Positions 34,161-43,556 of a DNA stretch of 64,000 nt are shown in pieces. The stretch is taken from assembly GCA_046160545.1 (NCBI GenBank), contig JBJXGS010000322.1, forward strand, positions 1 to 64,000. Reading direction: 5' to 3'. The position numbers were made by a program, and so were the translations under genes. Each line of letters begins with the position of its first letter. Positions within the stretch are counted from its first letter, which is position 1. The notes beneath the pieces are model-generated. The model did no database searches. It saw only the letters and a list, made by a program, of their open reading frames with translations, and was not told the origin of the DNA. The DNA comes from JAEUOS01 sp046160545 (GTDB lineage Bacteria; Pseudomonadota; Gammaproteobacteria; Burkholderiales; JAEUOS01).

Positions 34161-35624
34161 ATGTTCCGATTTGTTTCAATGCCCCTTTTGGGAGCGCTGT
34201 GGCTGGTTTTGGCCTCATTCGCCCCTGGTGCGATGGCCCAGGTTCGAGGCCTGCCCGATTTCACCGAACTGGTGGACCGGGTCGGTCCAGCGGTGGTCAA
34301 TATCCGCACGACCCAGGCAGCGCAGGGCGCTGCGGCACGTGGCGGCGTACCGCGCGGCCCCGGTGCGGACGAGGACAACCCGTTTTGCGAGATCTTTCCC
34401 TGGATGTGCCCACCGCGGGGTGACCGCCAGCCGCGCCAGCCGCGCCCCGGTCCCGATCGCGGCGAGGAAATTCCGTCCGGAGTCGGATCCGGCTTCATCC
34501 TCACCGCCGACGGTTTCATCATGACCAATGCGCACGTGGTGCGCAACGCCGATGTGATTTACGTACGCCTGCCGGACAAGCGCGAGTTTCGTGGCCGTCT
34601 TGTGGGAGCCGACCAGCGCACCGACGTGGCCATCGTCAAGGTCGAGGCAAGCGGCCTGCCGACAGTCGCCGTGGGCGATTCCAACCGCCTGCGCGTCGGC
34701 GAGTGGGTCATGGCGATCGGGTCACCATTCGCCCTGGACAACACGGTGACAGCCGGCATTGTCAGTGCCAAGGGCCGTGACACCGGTGAATACGTGCCTT
34801 TCATCCAGACCGACGTCGCGATCAACCCGGGCAATTCGGGCGGACCGCTGATCAACATGCGCGGCGAGGTGGTGGGTATCAACTCCATGATCTACAGCCG
34901 CTCGGGCGGCTTCCAGGGGATCTCATTCGCCATTCCGATGGACGAGGCGATGCGCGTCGGTGACCAGTTGCGCGCCAGCGGACGAGTGCAGCGCGGTTTC
35001 CTGGGGGTCCAGCCGGGTGCAGTCACCAAGGATGTCGCCGAATCGCTGGGACTGAAGTCCCCGGAAGGGGCGGTCATCGAGCGTGTGCTGCCGAACACCG
35101 CCGCAGAGCGTGCCGGACTGCGCGAAGGCGACGTGATCCTGCGTTTTGACGGCAAGCCAGTCGAGAAGCATACCGATCTGCCACGCATTGTCGGCAATAC
35201 CAAGCCCGGTCAAAAGGTTGCAGTGCAAGTCTGGCGCAACGGCGCGGCGCGCGAGATTTCGCTGCAGCTGGGTGAGTCGGAGCCGGACCGGGCGGCGCTG
35301 CGCCCCAGTCGAGCCCCCTCCCAAGGGCAGGCCGCGCCGGCGCAGACCAATGCGCTGGGCCTGCTGGTAGTCGACCTGCCGGAGGCGAAAAAACGTGAAC
35401 TCAAGGTTGAAGGCGGGGTCCAGGTGGAAGCAGTGGACGGTCCGGCGGCGCGCGCCGGACTGCGCAATGGCGACGTCATCCTGAAGCTGCAGAACATCGA
35501 TATCACCTCCGCCAAGCAGCTCAATGATCTGGTGGGCAAGCTCGACGGCAAGCGGGCTGTCGCTGTCCTGGTCCGCCGTGGAGAATCGGCCCAATACGTG
35601 CCGATCCGTCCTGACGTCAAGTGA
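34161..35624 (+). CDS. mucD: Periplasmic serine protease DegP/MucD
   Basis: This 487-aa HtrA-family protease and chaperone degrades misfolded envelope proteins. A signal peptide (about 1-26) precedes a protease domain with His125 (MTNAHVVRNAD), Asp155 (DQRTDVAIVK) and Ser226 (NPGNSGGPL). Two PDZ domains follow (GFLGVQPGAV..., and the last with LGLLVVDLPEAKKRELKVE). An insert (residues 60-105) is rich in Pro, Arg and Gly and has a Cys pair (NPFCEIFPWMCPP). I used the ATG two codons after a GTG that would overlap the rseB stop. It closes the sigma-E operon. Confidence 0.96.
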   Translation: MFRFVSMPLLGALWLVLASFAPGAMAQVRGLPDFTELVDRVGPAVVNIRTTQAAQGAAARGGVPRGPGADEDNPFCEIFPWMCPPRGDRQPRQPRPGPDRGEEIPSGVGSGFILTADGFIMTNAHVVRNADVIYVRLPDKREFRGRLVGADQRTDVAIVKVEASGLPTVAVGDSNRLRVGEWVMAIGSPFALDNTVTAGIVSAKGRDTGEYVPFIQTDVAINPGNSGGPLINMRGEVVGINSMIYSRSGGFQGISFAIPMDEAMRVGDQLRASGRVQRGFLGVQPGAVTKDVAESLGLKSPEGAVIERVLPNTAAERAGLREGDVILRFDGKPVEKHTDLPRIVGNTKPGQKVAVQVWRNGAAREISLQLGESEPDRAALRPSRAPSQGQAAPAQTNALGLLVVDLPEAKKRELKVEGGVQVEAVDGPAARAGLRNGDVILKLQNIDITSAKQLNDLVGKLDGKRAVAVLVRRGESAQYVPIRPDVK

Positions 35625-35661
35625 GCGGAAAATCCGCTAAAATAAGGACTTAGGTAACCCT

Positions 35662-35697
35662 CCAAGGGCGCGAGTCATTCGCGCCCTTGGTTTTTTT
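35662..35697 (+). terminator. Strong rho-independent terminator after mucD
   Basis: Two perfectly complementary 12-base arms (CCAAGGGCGCGA / TCGCGCCCTTGG) enclose a five-base loop and are followed by seven T. It ends the sigma-E operon and lies 33 bases before lepA. There is no visible promoter between it and lepA. Confidence 0.95.
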
Positions 35698-35730
35698 GCG
35701 GTTCCCGGCCGGCAGGAACACGCAAGCACC

Positions 35731-37521
35731 ATGCAGCGCATCCGCAACTTTTCCATCATCGCCCACATCGATCACGGCAAGTCCACCCTCGCAGATCGCA
35801 TCATCCAGCGCTGCGGCGGACTGTCAGACCGCGAGATGGAGGCGCAGGTACTCGACTCGATGGACCTGGAGCGCGAGCGTGGCATCACCATCAAGGCGCA
35901 GACCGCCGCCCTCCAGTATCTCGCCCGGGATGGCGAGTCTTACCAACTCAATTTGATCGATACACCCGGGCACGTTGACTTCAGTTACGAGGTCAGCCGT
36001 TCGCTTTCGGCCTGCGAGGGCGCGCTGCTGGTGGTCGACGCCTCACAAGGGGTTGAGGCGCAGACAGTAGCAAACTGCTACACGGCGCTGGACCTCGAAG
36101 TCGAAGTCGTTCCGGTGTTGAACAAGATCGACCTGCCGTCGGCCAATCCGGAAAACGCGATCGCCGAAATCGAGGACGTGATCGGCATCGATGCTCACGC
36201 CGCCATCCTGGCCAGCGCCAAGACCGGACAGGGCGTGGACGATATCCTCGAAGCGATCATCGCGCGCATCCCACCGCCCAAGGGCGACCGCGACAAGCCC
36301 TTGCAGGCCCTGATCATTGATTCCTGGTTTGACAATTATGTTGGCGTGGTCATGCTGGTGCGGGTCTTCGAGGGGAGGCTCAAGCCCCGTGACCGCATCC
36401 TGCTCATGGCCAGCAACGCACAGTTCACCTGCGAGCAGGTAGGGGTCTTCACGCCGAAGTCCCGCAAGAAAGACGATCTTGCTGCGGGTGAGGTGGGTTT
36501 CATCATTGCCGGCATCAAGGAATTGCAAGCCGCGCGCGTGGGTGACACCGTGACCTTGGTCGAGCGTCCTGCGCCGCAGGCACTCCCGGGGTTCAAGGAA
36601 ATCAAGCCGCAGGTCTTCGCCGGGCTTTACCCCGTGGAATCCAATCAGTACGAGCAGTTGCGCGAGTCTCTTGAGAAACTGAAACTCAACGATGCCTCGC
36701 TGCGCTTCGAACCCGAAGTCTCGCAGGCACTCGGTTTTGGCTTCCGCTGCGGCTTCCTGGGCCTCTTGCACATGGATATCGTGCAGGAGCGCCTGGAGCG
36801 CGAGTTCGACATGGACCTCATCACCACCGCGCCGTCGGTGCTCTACGAGGTGGCGCTCAGGAACGGCGAGACCGTGCTGATCGACAATCCTGACAAGCTT
36901 CCCGATCTTGCGCGCATTGAAGCCATTCGCGAGCCGGTCATGACGGTCGATCTCTTCATGCCGCAGGAGTACGTCGGCGCGATCATGACCTTGTGCAACA
37001 CCAAGCGGGGTGTGCAACTCAACATGGCCTACCACGGCCGTCAGGTGCACCTGACCTATGAGATGCCCTTGAACGAGATCGTGCTCGATTTCTTCGACAA
37101 GCTCAAGTCGGCCTCGCGCGGTTACGCTTCGATGGACTACGAGTTCCTCGAGTATCGCGCCTCGGAAGTCTGCAAGGTCGATGTTCTGATCAATGGTGAC
37201 AAGGTCGATGCATTGTCGATCATCGTGCATCGCGCCAACAGCCAGTACCGGGGCCGTGAACTGGTGTCCAAGATGCGCCAGCTGATTCCGCGTCAGATGT
37301 TCGACGTCGCCATCCAGGCCGCGATCGGCGCCAACATCATCGCCCGTGAAAACGTGAAGGCCCTGCGCAAGAACGTGCTGGCCAAGTGCTACGGCGGCGA
37401 TATCTCGCGCAAGCGCAAGCTGCTGGAAAAGCAGAAGGCAGGCAAGAAGCGCATGAAGCAGGTCGGCACCGTCGAGATTCCCCAGGAGGCCTTTCTCGCG
37501 ATTCTGCAGGTGGATTCCTGA
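35731..37521 (+). CDS. lepA: Elongation factor 4 (LepA)
   Basis: The 596-aa translational GTPase helps ribosome assembly and rescues stalled ribosomes. G1 is AHIDHGKSTLAD, switch regions RERGITIKAQT and DTPGHVDFSYEV, and NKIDLPSA is the G4 motif. The C-terminus carries the LepA-specific domain (RKRKLLEKQKAGKKRMKQVG). The stop overlaps the lepB start. It is the first gene of the long conserved lepA-nagZ cluster. Confidence 0.98.
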   Translation: MQRIRNFSIIAHIDHGKSTLADRIIQRCGGLSDREMEAQVLDSMDLERERGITIKAQTAALQYLARDGESYQLNLIDTPGHVDFSYEVSRSLSACEGALLVVDASQGVEAQTVANCYTALDLEVEVVPVLNKIDLPSANPENAIAEIEDVIGIDAHAAILASAKTGQGVDDILEAIIARIPPPKGDRDKPLQALIIDSWFDNYVGVVMLVRVFEGRLKPRDRILLMASNAQFTCEQVGVFTPKSRKKDDLAAGEVGFIIAGIKELQAARVGDTVTLVERPAPQALPGFKEIKPQVFAGLYPVESNQYEQLRESLEKLKLNDASLRFEPEVSQALGFGFRCGFLGLLHMDIVQERLEREFDMDLITTAPSVLYEVALRNGETVLIDNPDKLPDLARIEAIREPVMTVDLFMPQEYVGAIMTLCNTKRGVQLNMAYHGRQVHLTYEMPLNEIVLDFFDKLKSASRGYASMDYEFLEYRASEVCKVDVLINGDKVDALSIIVHRANSQYRGRELVSKMRQLIPRQMFDVAIQAAIGANIIARENVKALRKNVLAKCYGGDISRKRKLLEKQKAGKKRMKQVGTVEIPQEAFLAILQVDS

Positions 37522-38429
37522 TGAACTTCGCCCTGATCCTGTTCCTGCTCACCGCCGGCACCGGAATTTTCTGGTTCGCCGACGTCCTGCATTTCCGCAA
37601 GAAGCGCCAGGCCGCGTTCGTCGCTGCGGTAACCGCCTTTGACGCACGCGTGGCGGCCGCTCCGGATATGTTCAAAGGAGATGATCGCGATCGTGAAGTC
37701 GAGCGTTTGTCGCGGGAATTGCGTACTCCGCCCGCGTGGCTGGAGTTTCCGGCCAGTTTCTTTCCCGTGATAGCAGCGGTGTTCGCGCTCCGCTCGTTCG
37801 TCGTCGAACCGTTCAAGATCCCTTCAGGCTCGATGATTCCAACCCTTCTGATCGGCGATTTCATACTGGTCAACAAATTCACCTACGGCATCCGACTGCC
37901 GGTCATCAACAAGAAGATCATCGAAGTGGGCAGTCCGCAGCGCGGCGACGTCATGGTATTCCGCTATCCGCCGGATCCGTCAGTGGACTACATCAAGCGG
38001 GTCGTAGGCATTCCGGGCGACCGCGTGGCCTATCAGAACAAGCGCCTGACGGTGAACGGTGTCGAGGTTCCTACTCGCAGTGAACCGGACTTCCTGCACC
38101 GCGACCGGGCAGCGTATTCGAGCCAGTTCGCCGAGACCGCCGGAAGCCGTACCTATCGCGTTCTCAATGATGCCGATGCGCCGGCCTACATCATGTCCGC
38201 GGAAGCGTTTCCGCAGCGCGACAATTGTCTTTACAATAATGCCGGTGTCATTTGCACCGTTCCGCCCGGGCATTTCTTCTTAATGGGCGACAATCGCGAC
38301 AACAGCCTCGATAGTCGCTTCTGGGGATTTGTTCCTGAAGAAAACATCGTAGGTCGCGCTTTCGGCATCTGGATGAATTGGAGTGGGGGGTTCCGCTTCG
38401 ACCTGTCGCGGGTGGGCGGATTCGAATAA
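37521..38429 (+). CDS. lepB: Signal peptidase I
   Basis: This 302-aa inner-membrane protease removes Sec and Tat signal peptides. The first membrane segment is at residues 3-22 and the second at about 80-92, followed by the catalytic Ser104 in KIPSGSMIPTL and Lys159 in DYIKRVVGIPGD. GHFFLMGDNRDNSLDSRFWG is the conserved late box. A large periplasmic insert of about 90 residues separates the boxes, as in other betaproteobacteria. Confidence 0.97.
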   Translation: MNFALILFLLTAGTGIFWFADVLHFRKKRQAAFVAAVTAFDARVAAAPDMFKGDDRDREVERLSRELRTPPAWLEFPASFFPVIAAVFALRSFVVEPFKIPSGSMIPTLLIGDFILVNKFTYGIRLPVINKKIIEVGSPQRGDVMVFRYPPDPSVDYIKRVVGIPGDRVAYQNKRLTVNGVEVPTRSEPDFLHRDRAAYSSQFAETAGSRTYRVLNDADAPAYIMSAEAFPQRDNCLYNNAGVICTVPPGHFFLMGDNRDNSLDSRFWGFVPEENIVGRAFGIWMNWSGGFRFDLSRVGGFE

Positions 38430-38449
38430 CTGTGTCGGAGAATATCGCC

Positions 38450-38818
38450 ATGAATCGACCCTGGTTGGCCGTGCGCACGCGCGGCGTGAGCATGCTGGGC
38501 ATCCTGTTCATTTGCGTCGCCATCGTTCTTGTCGTCGTCGGCGCCCTCAAGGTCATCCCCTCCTACCTCGAATTCCGCAACATCCAGTCAGCCGCAGTCG
38601 CGGCGCGCGATGGCGGCAAGACCGTGGTGGACATCCAAAAGGCCTTCGACAGGGCGGCCCAGATCAACGACATCACCACACTGGCCGGTAAGGATCTCGA
38701 CATCGCCAAGGACGCAGCCGGCAACGTGGTGGTTTCGTTCAAGTACGAAAAGAAGATTCCGCTTTTCTACAACGTCAGCCTGATCATCGAGTACGCGGGC
38801 GGCAGCGACAATCCCTGA
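38450..38818 (+). CDS. DUF4845 membrane protein
   Basis: The product (122 aa) has a basic N-terminus, one membrane segment (about 14-38, SMLGILFICVAIVLVVVGALKVIPSYLEF) and a soluble periplasmic part with KTVVDIQKAFDRAAQIN and VVVSFKYEKKIPLFYNVSLIIEY. DUF4845 proteins stand between lepB and rnc in most betaproteobacteria and have no known role. A GGAG site favours this ATG; a GTG six codons earlier is possible. Confidence 0.85.
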   Translation: MNRPWLAVRTRGVSMLGILFICVAIVLVVVGALKVIPSYLEFRNIQSAAVAARDGGKTVVDIQKAFDRAAQINDITTLAGKDLDIAKDAAGNVVVSFKYEKKIPLFYNVSLIIEYAGGSDNP

Positions 38819-38840
38819 CGCCGGGCTCGGCGTCGACTTC

Positions 38841-39740
38841 ATGGATTCAAGCGAACTCGAAACCCGCCTCGGCTATGAGTTCGGGAATCCCAAGCTGCTG
38901 GCGCAGGCGCTGACGCACCGCAGCCACAGTACGCTGCACAACGAGCGCCTCGAGTTCCTGGGCGACAGTGTTCTCAACTGCGCGGTGGCGCACATCCTCT
39001 TCGAGCGCTACACAAAGCTCAACGAAGGCGACCTGTCGCGCCTGCGCTCCAATCTCGTCAAACAGCAGACCCTTTACGAAATCGCGCAGCGCGTCGAGCT
39101 ATCCTCGAGCCTGCGCCTCGGGGAGGGCGAACTCAAGAGCGGAGGATTCCGCCGCCCGTCGATCCTGGCCGATACCCTGGAGGCCCTGTTTGGCGCGATA
39201 TTCCTGGACGGCGGATTCCAGGCCGCGCGCCTGACCATCGCCAAGCTGTACCACCCGATCCTGGAGACGGTCGATCCGCTGACTTTGGGCAAGGATGCAA
39301 AGACGCTGTTGCAGGAATACCTGCAAGGCCGCAAGATCGCGCTGCCTACCTACAACGTTGTTGCCACACGCGGAGCGGCCCACAGTCAGGAGTTCGAGGT
39401 CGAATGCCTGATCCCCAAGCTCGACATACGTGTCACCGGAGCGGGCGCAAGCAGGCGCGCGGCGGAGCAGGCGGCCGCGAAAACCGCCCTGGAGCTGGCC
39501 CCCAAGGAAGCACCGCGCCGGTCGCGCCGGCCGCGCAAGGACACAGCGCGCGTCGATGCAACGCCGGCCCAGGCTGTTGTGGAGAGGGAAACAGCCAAGG
39601 AGTCGCGCAGGGATGTCGCCGGCAAGGAAGAGCCGGCTGCGGCGCGTGAAGCCAAGTCTGCGCGAGCCGGTGCCGCCACTGAACCCGCTATCGAACCGGG
39701 AACGGGAGAGGCTGCGCGAGCGGGCAAACCGGTGGCATGA
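38841..39740 (+). CDS. rnc: Ribonuclease III with a long C-terminal extension
   Basis: This 299-aa enzyme cuts double-stranded RNA in rRNA and mRNA processing. The catalytic signature NERLEFLGDSVLN (Glu38, Asp42) and GDLSRLRSNLVKQQTL are in the first 150 residues. The dsRNA-binding domain follows (DAKTLLQEYLQGRKIALPTYNV ... GASRRAAEQAAAKTALEL), ending near 222. The last 75 residues are a low-complexity tail of Ala, Arg, Glu and Lys absent from the 226-aa E. coli enzyme. The stop overlaps era by four bases, so the tail is not a frame error. Confidence 0.96.
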   Translation: MDSSELETRLGYEFGNPKLLAQALTHRSHSTLHNERLEFLGDSVLNCAVAHILFERYTKLNEGDLSRLRSNLVKQQTLYEIAQRVELSSSLRLGEGELKSGGFRRPSILADTLEALFGAIFLDGGFQAARLTIAKLYHPILETVDPLTLGKDAKTLLQEYLQGRKIALPTYNVVATRGAAHSQEFEVECLIPKLDIRVTGAGASRRAAEQAAAKTALELAPKEAPRRSRRPRKDTARVDATPAQAVVERETAKESRRDVAGKEEPAAAREAKSARAGAATEPAIEPGTGEAARAGKPVA

Positions 39741-40636
39741 GCGACAGCCTGACGCCCGGGTATCGAGCCGGCGTGGTGGTCATCGCCGGACGCCCCAATG
39801 TCGGCAAGTCGACTCTCATCAATCGCCTGGTCGGCGCGAAGCTCAGCATCACTTCACGCAAGGCGCAGACGACCCGCCATCGAATCCTCGGGGTGCGCAG
39901 CGACCCTGAAGCCCAGTTTGTTTTTGTCGATACGCCCGGTCATCAACCGCGGGTGCGCAGCGCGCTGAACCGCGCCATGCAACGCAATCTCACCGACTCG
40001 GTGGCCGGCGCGGATGTCGCCTTGCTGGTTGCGGAAGCGCAATCCTTTCGCCCGACCGATGCACAGGTGGCCGCAATGCTGGCGCGCCAATTGCCGGTGG
40101 TGCTGGCATTGAACAAGTGCGATCTGCGCAGCAACCGGGCAGGCCTCCTGCCTGTGATGGCAGCGGCGCGCGATGCCCATGACTTCGCGGCCATCGTGCC
40201 GATCTCCGCCAAAACGGGAGAAGGCGTGGATGCCTTGCTCGCCGAGCTGCGGGAACGCCTGCCGCAATCGGACCGGCTCTACGATGAAGACACGCTGACC
40301 GACCGACCGGCGCGCTTTTTCGCCGCCGAGTTGATTCGCGAAAAGGTGTTTCGACTCTCGGGTGCGGAGGTACCATACGGTGTGGAAGTTGCGATCGAGC
40401 GCTATGTTGAGGAAGACGGACTGACGCGCATCGGTGCGACCATCGTCGTCGACCGCCCGGGGCACAAGGCGATCCTCCTGGGCGCCAAGGGTGAGCGCAT
40501 GAAGCGCATCTCCAGCGAAGCCCGCATCGACATGGAAAAAATGTTCCGCAAGAAGGTCTACCTCGAGACCTGGATCAAGGTGCGCGGCGGCTGGGCTGAC
40601 AACGCGGCAACGCTGCGCTCACTGGGGTACGCATGA
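39737..40636 (+). CDS. era: GTPase Era
   Basis: The 299-aa protein binds 16S rRNA and is needed for 30S assembly. GTP-binding motifs are visible: IAGRPNVGKSTLINRLVG (G1), DTPGHQP (G3), LNKCDL (G4) and ISAKTGEG (G5). The C-terminal KH domain contains ILLGAKGERMKRISSEARIDMEKMF. It overlaps rnc and recO by four bases each, forming a tightly coupled RNA-processing cluster. Confidence 0.98.
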   Translation: MSDSLTPGYRAGVVVIAGRPNVGKSTLINRLVGAKLSITSRKAQTTRHRILGVRSDPEAQFVFVDTPGHQPRVRSALNRAMQRNLTDSVAGADVALLVAEAQSFRPTDAQVAAMLARQLPVVLALNKCDLRSNRAGLLPVMAAARDAHDFAAIVPISAKTGEGVDALLAELRERLPQSDRLYDEDTLTDRPARFFAAELIREKVFRLSGAEVPYGVEVAIERYVEEDGLTRIGATIVVDRPGHKAILLGAKGERMKRISSEARIDMEKMFRKKVYLETWIKVRGGWADNAATLRSLGYA

Positions 40637-41391
40637 GAAGCGCGAGCGCTACAGCCACGCGGCATGGGCACCCGGCTTCGACGCATCGCCACGAACGGGA
40701 AGCGGGTTTCGTACTGCACTGTTATCCGTATAGCGAATCCAGCCTGATCGTCGAGACTTTTACCCGCCGCTGCGGGCGCGTACCGCTCTTGGCCAAGGGT
40801 GCGCGGCGCCCGCGCTCGACATTGCGCGGACTCCTGTTGCAGTTTCAGCTCCTCGAACTGTCCTGGGCTGGGCGCGGCGAATTGCGCAATATGGTGCGCG
40901 CAGAGTGGCTGGGAGGCACGCCGCCGTTGCCGCAGACAAGATTGTTTTGCGGCTTTTACCTGAATGAATTGCTGCTCAAGCTGCTGGCGCGCGATGACCC
41001 GCACGCGGCGCTCTTCGACGCGTACTGTTCCGCGCTGATGCGCCTTGCGGGAGGTGAGCGCGAGGCCGCGGTGTTGCGTGATTTCGAGGTCGTCTTGCTG
41101 CGCGAAATCGGCTACGCGGTCAACCTGGCATGTGAGTCAGGGGGCGAACCGGTTCGACCCGCCGAGCGCTACACGGTCGACCCTGACCATGGCGTTCGAC
41201 GCCTCGAGGGACGCGCCTCTTCCGGATTTGAGGTCGCCGGCGCCGATCTACTTTCTATCGCAGCCGGAGAGTTCGCCGATCCGCGCATCGCTCAGCTGTC
41301 CAAGCAGGTCATGCGCATGCTCATCGAACGCCGCCTTGGCGGGCGCACTGTGGCAACCCGTCGCGTCATGTTGGCAATGGCTCAACCATGA
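40633..41391 (+). CDS. recO: DNA repair protein RecO
   Basis: The product (252 aa) helps RecR load RecA onto SSB-coated single strands in gap repair. The N-terminal OB fold starts after a short basic leader with GFVLHCYPYSESSLIVETFTRRCGRVPLLAKGARRPRS. The helical C-terminal part contains FCGFYLNELLLKLLARDDPHAALFDAY. Its length and sequence are typical for betaproteobacteria. Start and stop overlap the neighbouring genes. Confidence 0.94.
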   Translation: MRSASATATRHGHPASTHRHEREAGFVLHCYPYSESSLIVETFTRRCGRVPLLAKGARRPRSTLRGLLLQFQLLELSWAGRGELRNMVRAEWLGGTPPLPQTRLFCGFYLNELLLKLLARDDPHAALFDAYCSALMRLAGGEREAAVLRDFEVVLLREIGYAVNLACESGGEPVRPAERYTVDPDHGVRRLEGRASSGFEVAGADLLSIAAGEFADPRIAQLSKQVMRMLIERRLGGRTVATRRVMLAMAQP

Positions 41392-42131
41392 ATCGTCCGA
41401 TCCGCCTGGGAGTCAATATCGACCATGTCGCGACGCTGCGCCAGGTGCGCGGTACGCCGTTTCCGGATCCGGTGCGCGCGGCGCTGGAGGCCGAGTCGGC
41501 CGGCGCCGACTTGATAACCCTGCACTTGCGCGAAGATCGCCGGCACATCCAGGATCGCGATGTATTTGAGCTGCGCCCACTGCTCAAGACGCGCATGAAC
41601 CTTGAGGCAGCGCTGACGCGCGAGATGTTGCAGATTGCGATCAAGGTTCGACCGCACGATGTCTGCCTGGTGCCGGAGCGGCGCATGGAATTGACCACCG
41701 AAGGCGGCCTCGATGTGGTCGGCCAGTTCGATCGGGTGCGGGATGCGGTCCGACTACTCGGCGAGGCTGGCATCCGCGTTTCTCTTTTCATCAGCCACGA
41801 CCCGCGGCAGATCGAGGCTGCGCGTGCAGCAGGGGCCCCGGTCATCGAGATCCACACCGGTCACTACGCCGACCTCCCAGGTGCGGAAGTCGAAGCCGAA
41901 TTCGCGCGCATCACATCCGGCGTCGCGTTGGGTGTGCGACTGGGCCTGACCGTCAACGCGGGGCACGGGCTCAACTACGGCAATACGGCGCGCATTGCGG
42001 CGATCCCCGGCATCGAAGAACTGAACATCGGTCACGCGATCGTCGCCGAGTCCGTGTTTCGTGGCTGGCATGCAGCGGTTGCGGACATGAAGGCGCTGAT
42101 GGTGGCAGCGCGCGCCAACGCGACGCCGTGA
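41388..42131 (+). CDS. pdxJ: Pyridoxine 5'-phosphate synthase
   Basis: This 247-aa TIM-barrel enzyme condenses 1-deoxyxylulose 5-phosphate and 3-amino-2-oxopropyl phosphate into pyridoxine phosphate. RLGVNIDHVATLRQVRG carries the His used in catalysis, and ADLITLHLREDRRHIQDRD, CLVPERRMELTTEGGLDV and NAGHGLNYGNT follow the family order. It lies between recO and acpS with four-base overlaps at both ends. Confidence 0.98.
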   Translation: MNRPIRLGVNIDHVATLRQVRGTPFPDPVRAALEAESAGADLITLHLREDRRHIQDRDVFELRPLLKTRMNLEAALTREMLQIAIKVRPHDVCLVPERRMELTTEGGLDVVGQFDRVRDAVRLLGEAGIRVSLFISHDPRQIEAARAAGAPVIEIHTGHYADLPGAEVEAEFARITSGVALGVRLGLTVNAGHGLNYGNTARIAAIPGIEELNIGHAIVAESVFRGWHAAVADMKALMVAARANATP

Positions 42132-42511
42132 TCGTCGGGCTTGGCTCCGACCTGGTCGAAATTGCCCGGGTGCGGCGCATCCTGACGCGGCATGGCGGTT
42201 TTGCTAGGCGGGTTCTCGCAGATGCGGAAATCGCGGTTTACGCCAATCTGCGCGACGGCGCAGCCTATGTCGCCAAGCGCTTTGCCGCCAAGGAAGCCTT
42301 CTACAAGGCGTTTGGCGAGCCGCCGGGACGCGCCAATACCTGGCACCAGCTGGCGGTGCTGAACGATGCGGCTGGACGCCCGCGCCTAGAATTTGGAGCT
42401 GGGTTGGCCAGGCTCCTCGCGGACCGCGGGATAGATCGCTGGCATGTGACACTCTCCGACGAACGCCAGTACGCTCTGGCCTGCGTCATACTTGAAAGCA
42501 CCCATCCATGA
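42128..42511 (+). CDS. acpS: Holo-ACP synthase
   Basis: The 127-aa enzyme transfers 4'-phosphopantetheine from CoA to Ser37 of the AcpP encoded upstream. IVGLGSDLVEIARV binds magnesium, and AKRFAAKEAFYKAFG holds the catalytic Glu/Lys region. It starts with GTG overlapping the pdxJ stop (GTGA). The pdxJ-acpS order is widely conserved. Confidence 0.97.
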   Translation: MIVGLGSDLVEIARVRRILTRHGGFARRVLADAEIAVYANLRDGAAYVAKRFAAKEAFYKAFGEPPGRANTWHQLAVLNDAAGRPRLEFGAGLARLLADRGIDRWHVTLSDERQYALACVILESTHP

Positions 42512-43545
42512 GCACAATCATCGAACCCGGTCGTGTCATTCTTGACGTCGAAGGCCTCGCCCTGACCGAAGCCGATCGGGTGCGACTGCTGCACCCGCAG
42601 ACCGGTGGAGTGATTCTTTTCGCCCGTAATTTCACCTCGGTGGCCCAGCTCACCGAACTGACCTCGGCGATTCATGCGCTACGCTCCGGTCTGATCATCG
42701 CCGTCGATCATGAGGGTGGTCGGGTGCAGCGCTTTCGCGACGGTTTCACCACACTGCCGCCCATGCGTGCCTTGGGCCAACTGTGGGATCGCGACGAGGA
42801 CGCAGCTCTCAAGGCCGCCCGTGAATGCGGCTACGTGCTGGCGGCCGAACTTGCCGCTTGCGGAGTAAACCTAAGCTTCACTCCAGTGCTGGACCTGGAT
42901 TTCGGACCTAGCGGAGTCATCGGTGATCGTGCGTTTCACCGCCAGGCCGCGGTCGTCGCCGCTCTCGCGGCAGCCTTGCAGCGCGGAATGGGCGAAGGCG
43001 GACTCGCGACCTGCGGCAAGCACTTCCCCGGCCACGGCTACGTGCGTGCCGACTCGCACCATGAAGTGCCTGTCGACGAACGCCCGTTCAATGCGATTGC
43101 CGCTGAAGACCTTCTACCCTACAGGCAACTGATTCCCGCAGGGCTGGGAGCCGTGATGCCGGCGCATGTGATTTATCCGCGCGTTGATCCGGCGCCGGCC
43201 GGCTTTTCAAGCCATTGGCTCACCACGGTTCTGCGGGGCGAGTATCGCTTCGCGGGAGTGATATTCAGCGATGACCTGTCGATGGAAGGCGCGAGCGTCG
43301 CGGGAGGCTACGATGCCCGCGCGCTTGCTGCTCTGGACGCTGGTTGCGACATGGTGCTGGTGTGCAACGACCCTGCAAATGCACAGATAGTGCTCGACGC
43401 CTTGGCGCACTCAGGGAGGGGGCCGGTGCCCGCAAGTCGACTGCTCGCCCTGCGCCGCCAGGCCCCTGCAGGCTCGCGCGATGAACTGGCGGCGCTGCCT
43501 CGCTACCGTGCGGCTACCGCCGCGCTCACAGCCGCGCTCGTGTAG
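42508..43545 (+). CDS. nagZ: Beta-N-acetylhexosaminidase NagZ
   Basis: This 345-aa cytoplasmic family GH3 enzyme removes N-acetylglucosamine from recycled peptidoglycan fragments. VDHEGGRVQRFR, NLSFTPVLDLD, CGKHFPGHGYVRADSHHEVP (with the catalytic His/Asp loop) and FSDDLSMEGASVAGGY (nucleophile Asp) are all intact. It is last in the lepA cluster; the next gene converges on it after 11 bases and I see no terminator hairpin. Confidence 0.97.
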   Translation: MSTIIEPGRVILDVEGLALTEADRVRLLHPQTGGVILFARNFTSVAQLTELTSAIHALRSGLIIAVDHEGGRVQRFRDGFTTLPPMRALGQLWDRDEDAALKAARECGYVLAAELAACGVNLSFTPVLDLDFGPSGVIGDRAFHRQAAVVAALAAALQRGMGEGGLATCGKHFPGHGYVRADSHHEVPVDERPFNAIAAEDLLPYRQLIPAGLGAVMPAHVIYPRVDPAPAGFSSHWLTTVLRGEYRFAGVIFSDDLSMEGASVAGGYDARALAALDAGCDMVLVCNDPANAQIVLDALAHSGRGPVPASRLLALRRQAPAGSRDELAALPRYRAATAALTAALV

Positions 43546-43556
43546 GCCTCGCCAAG

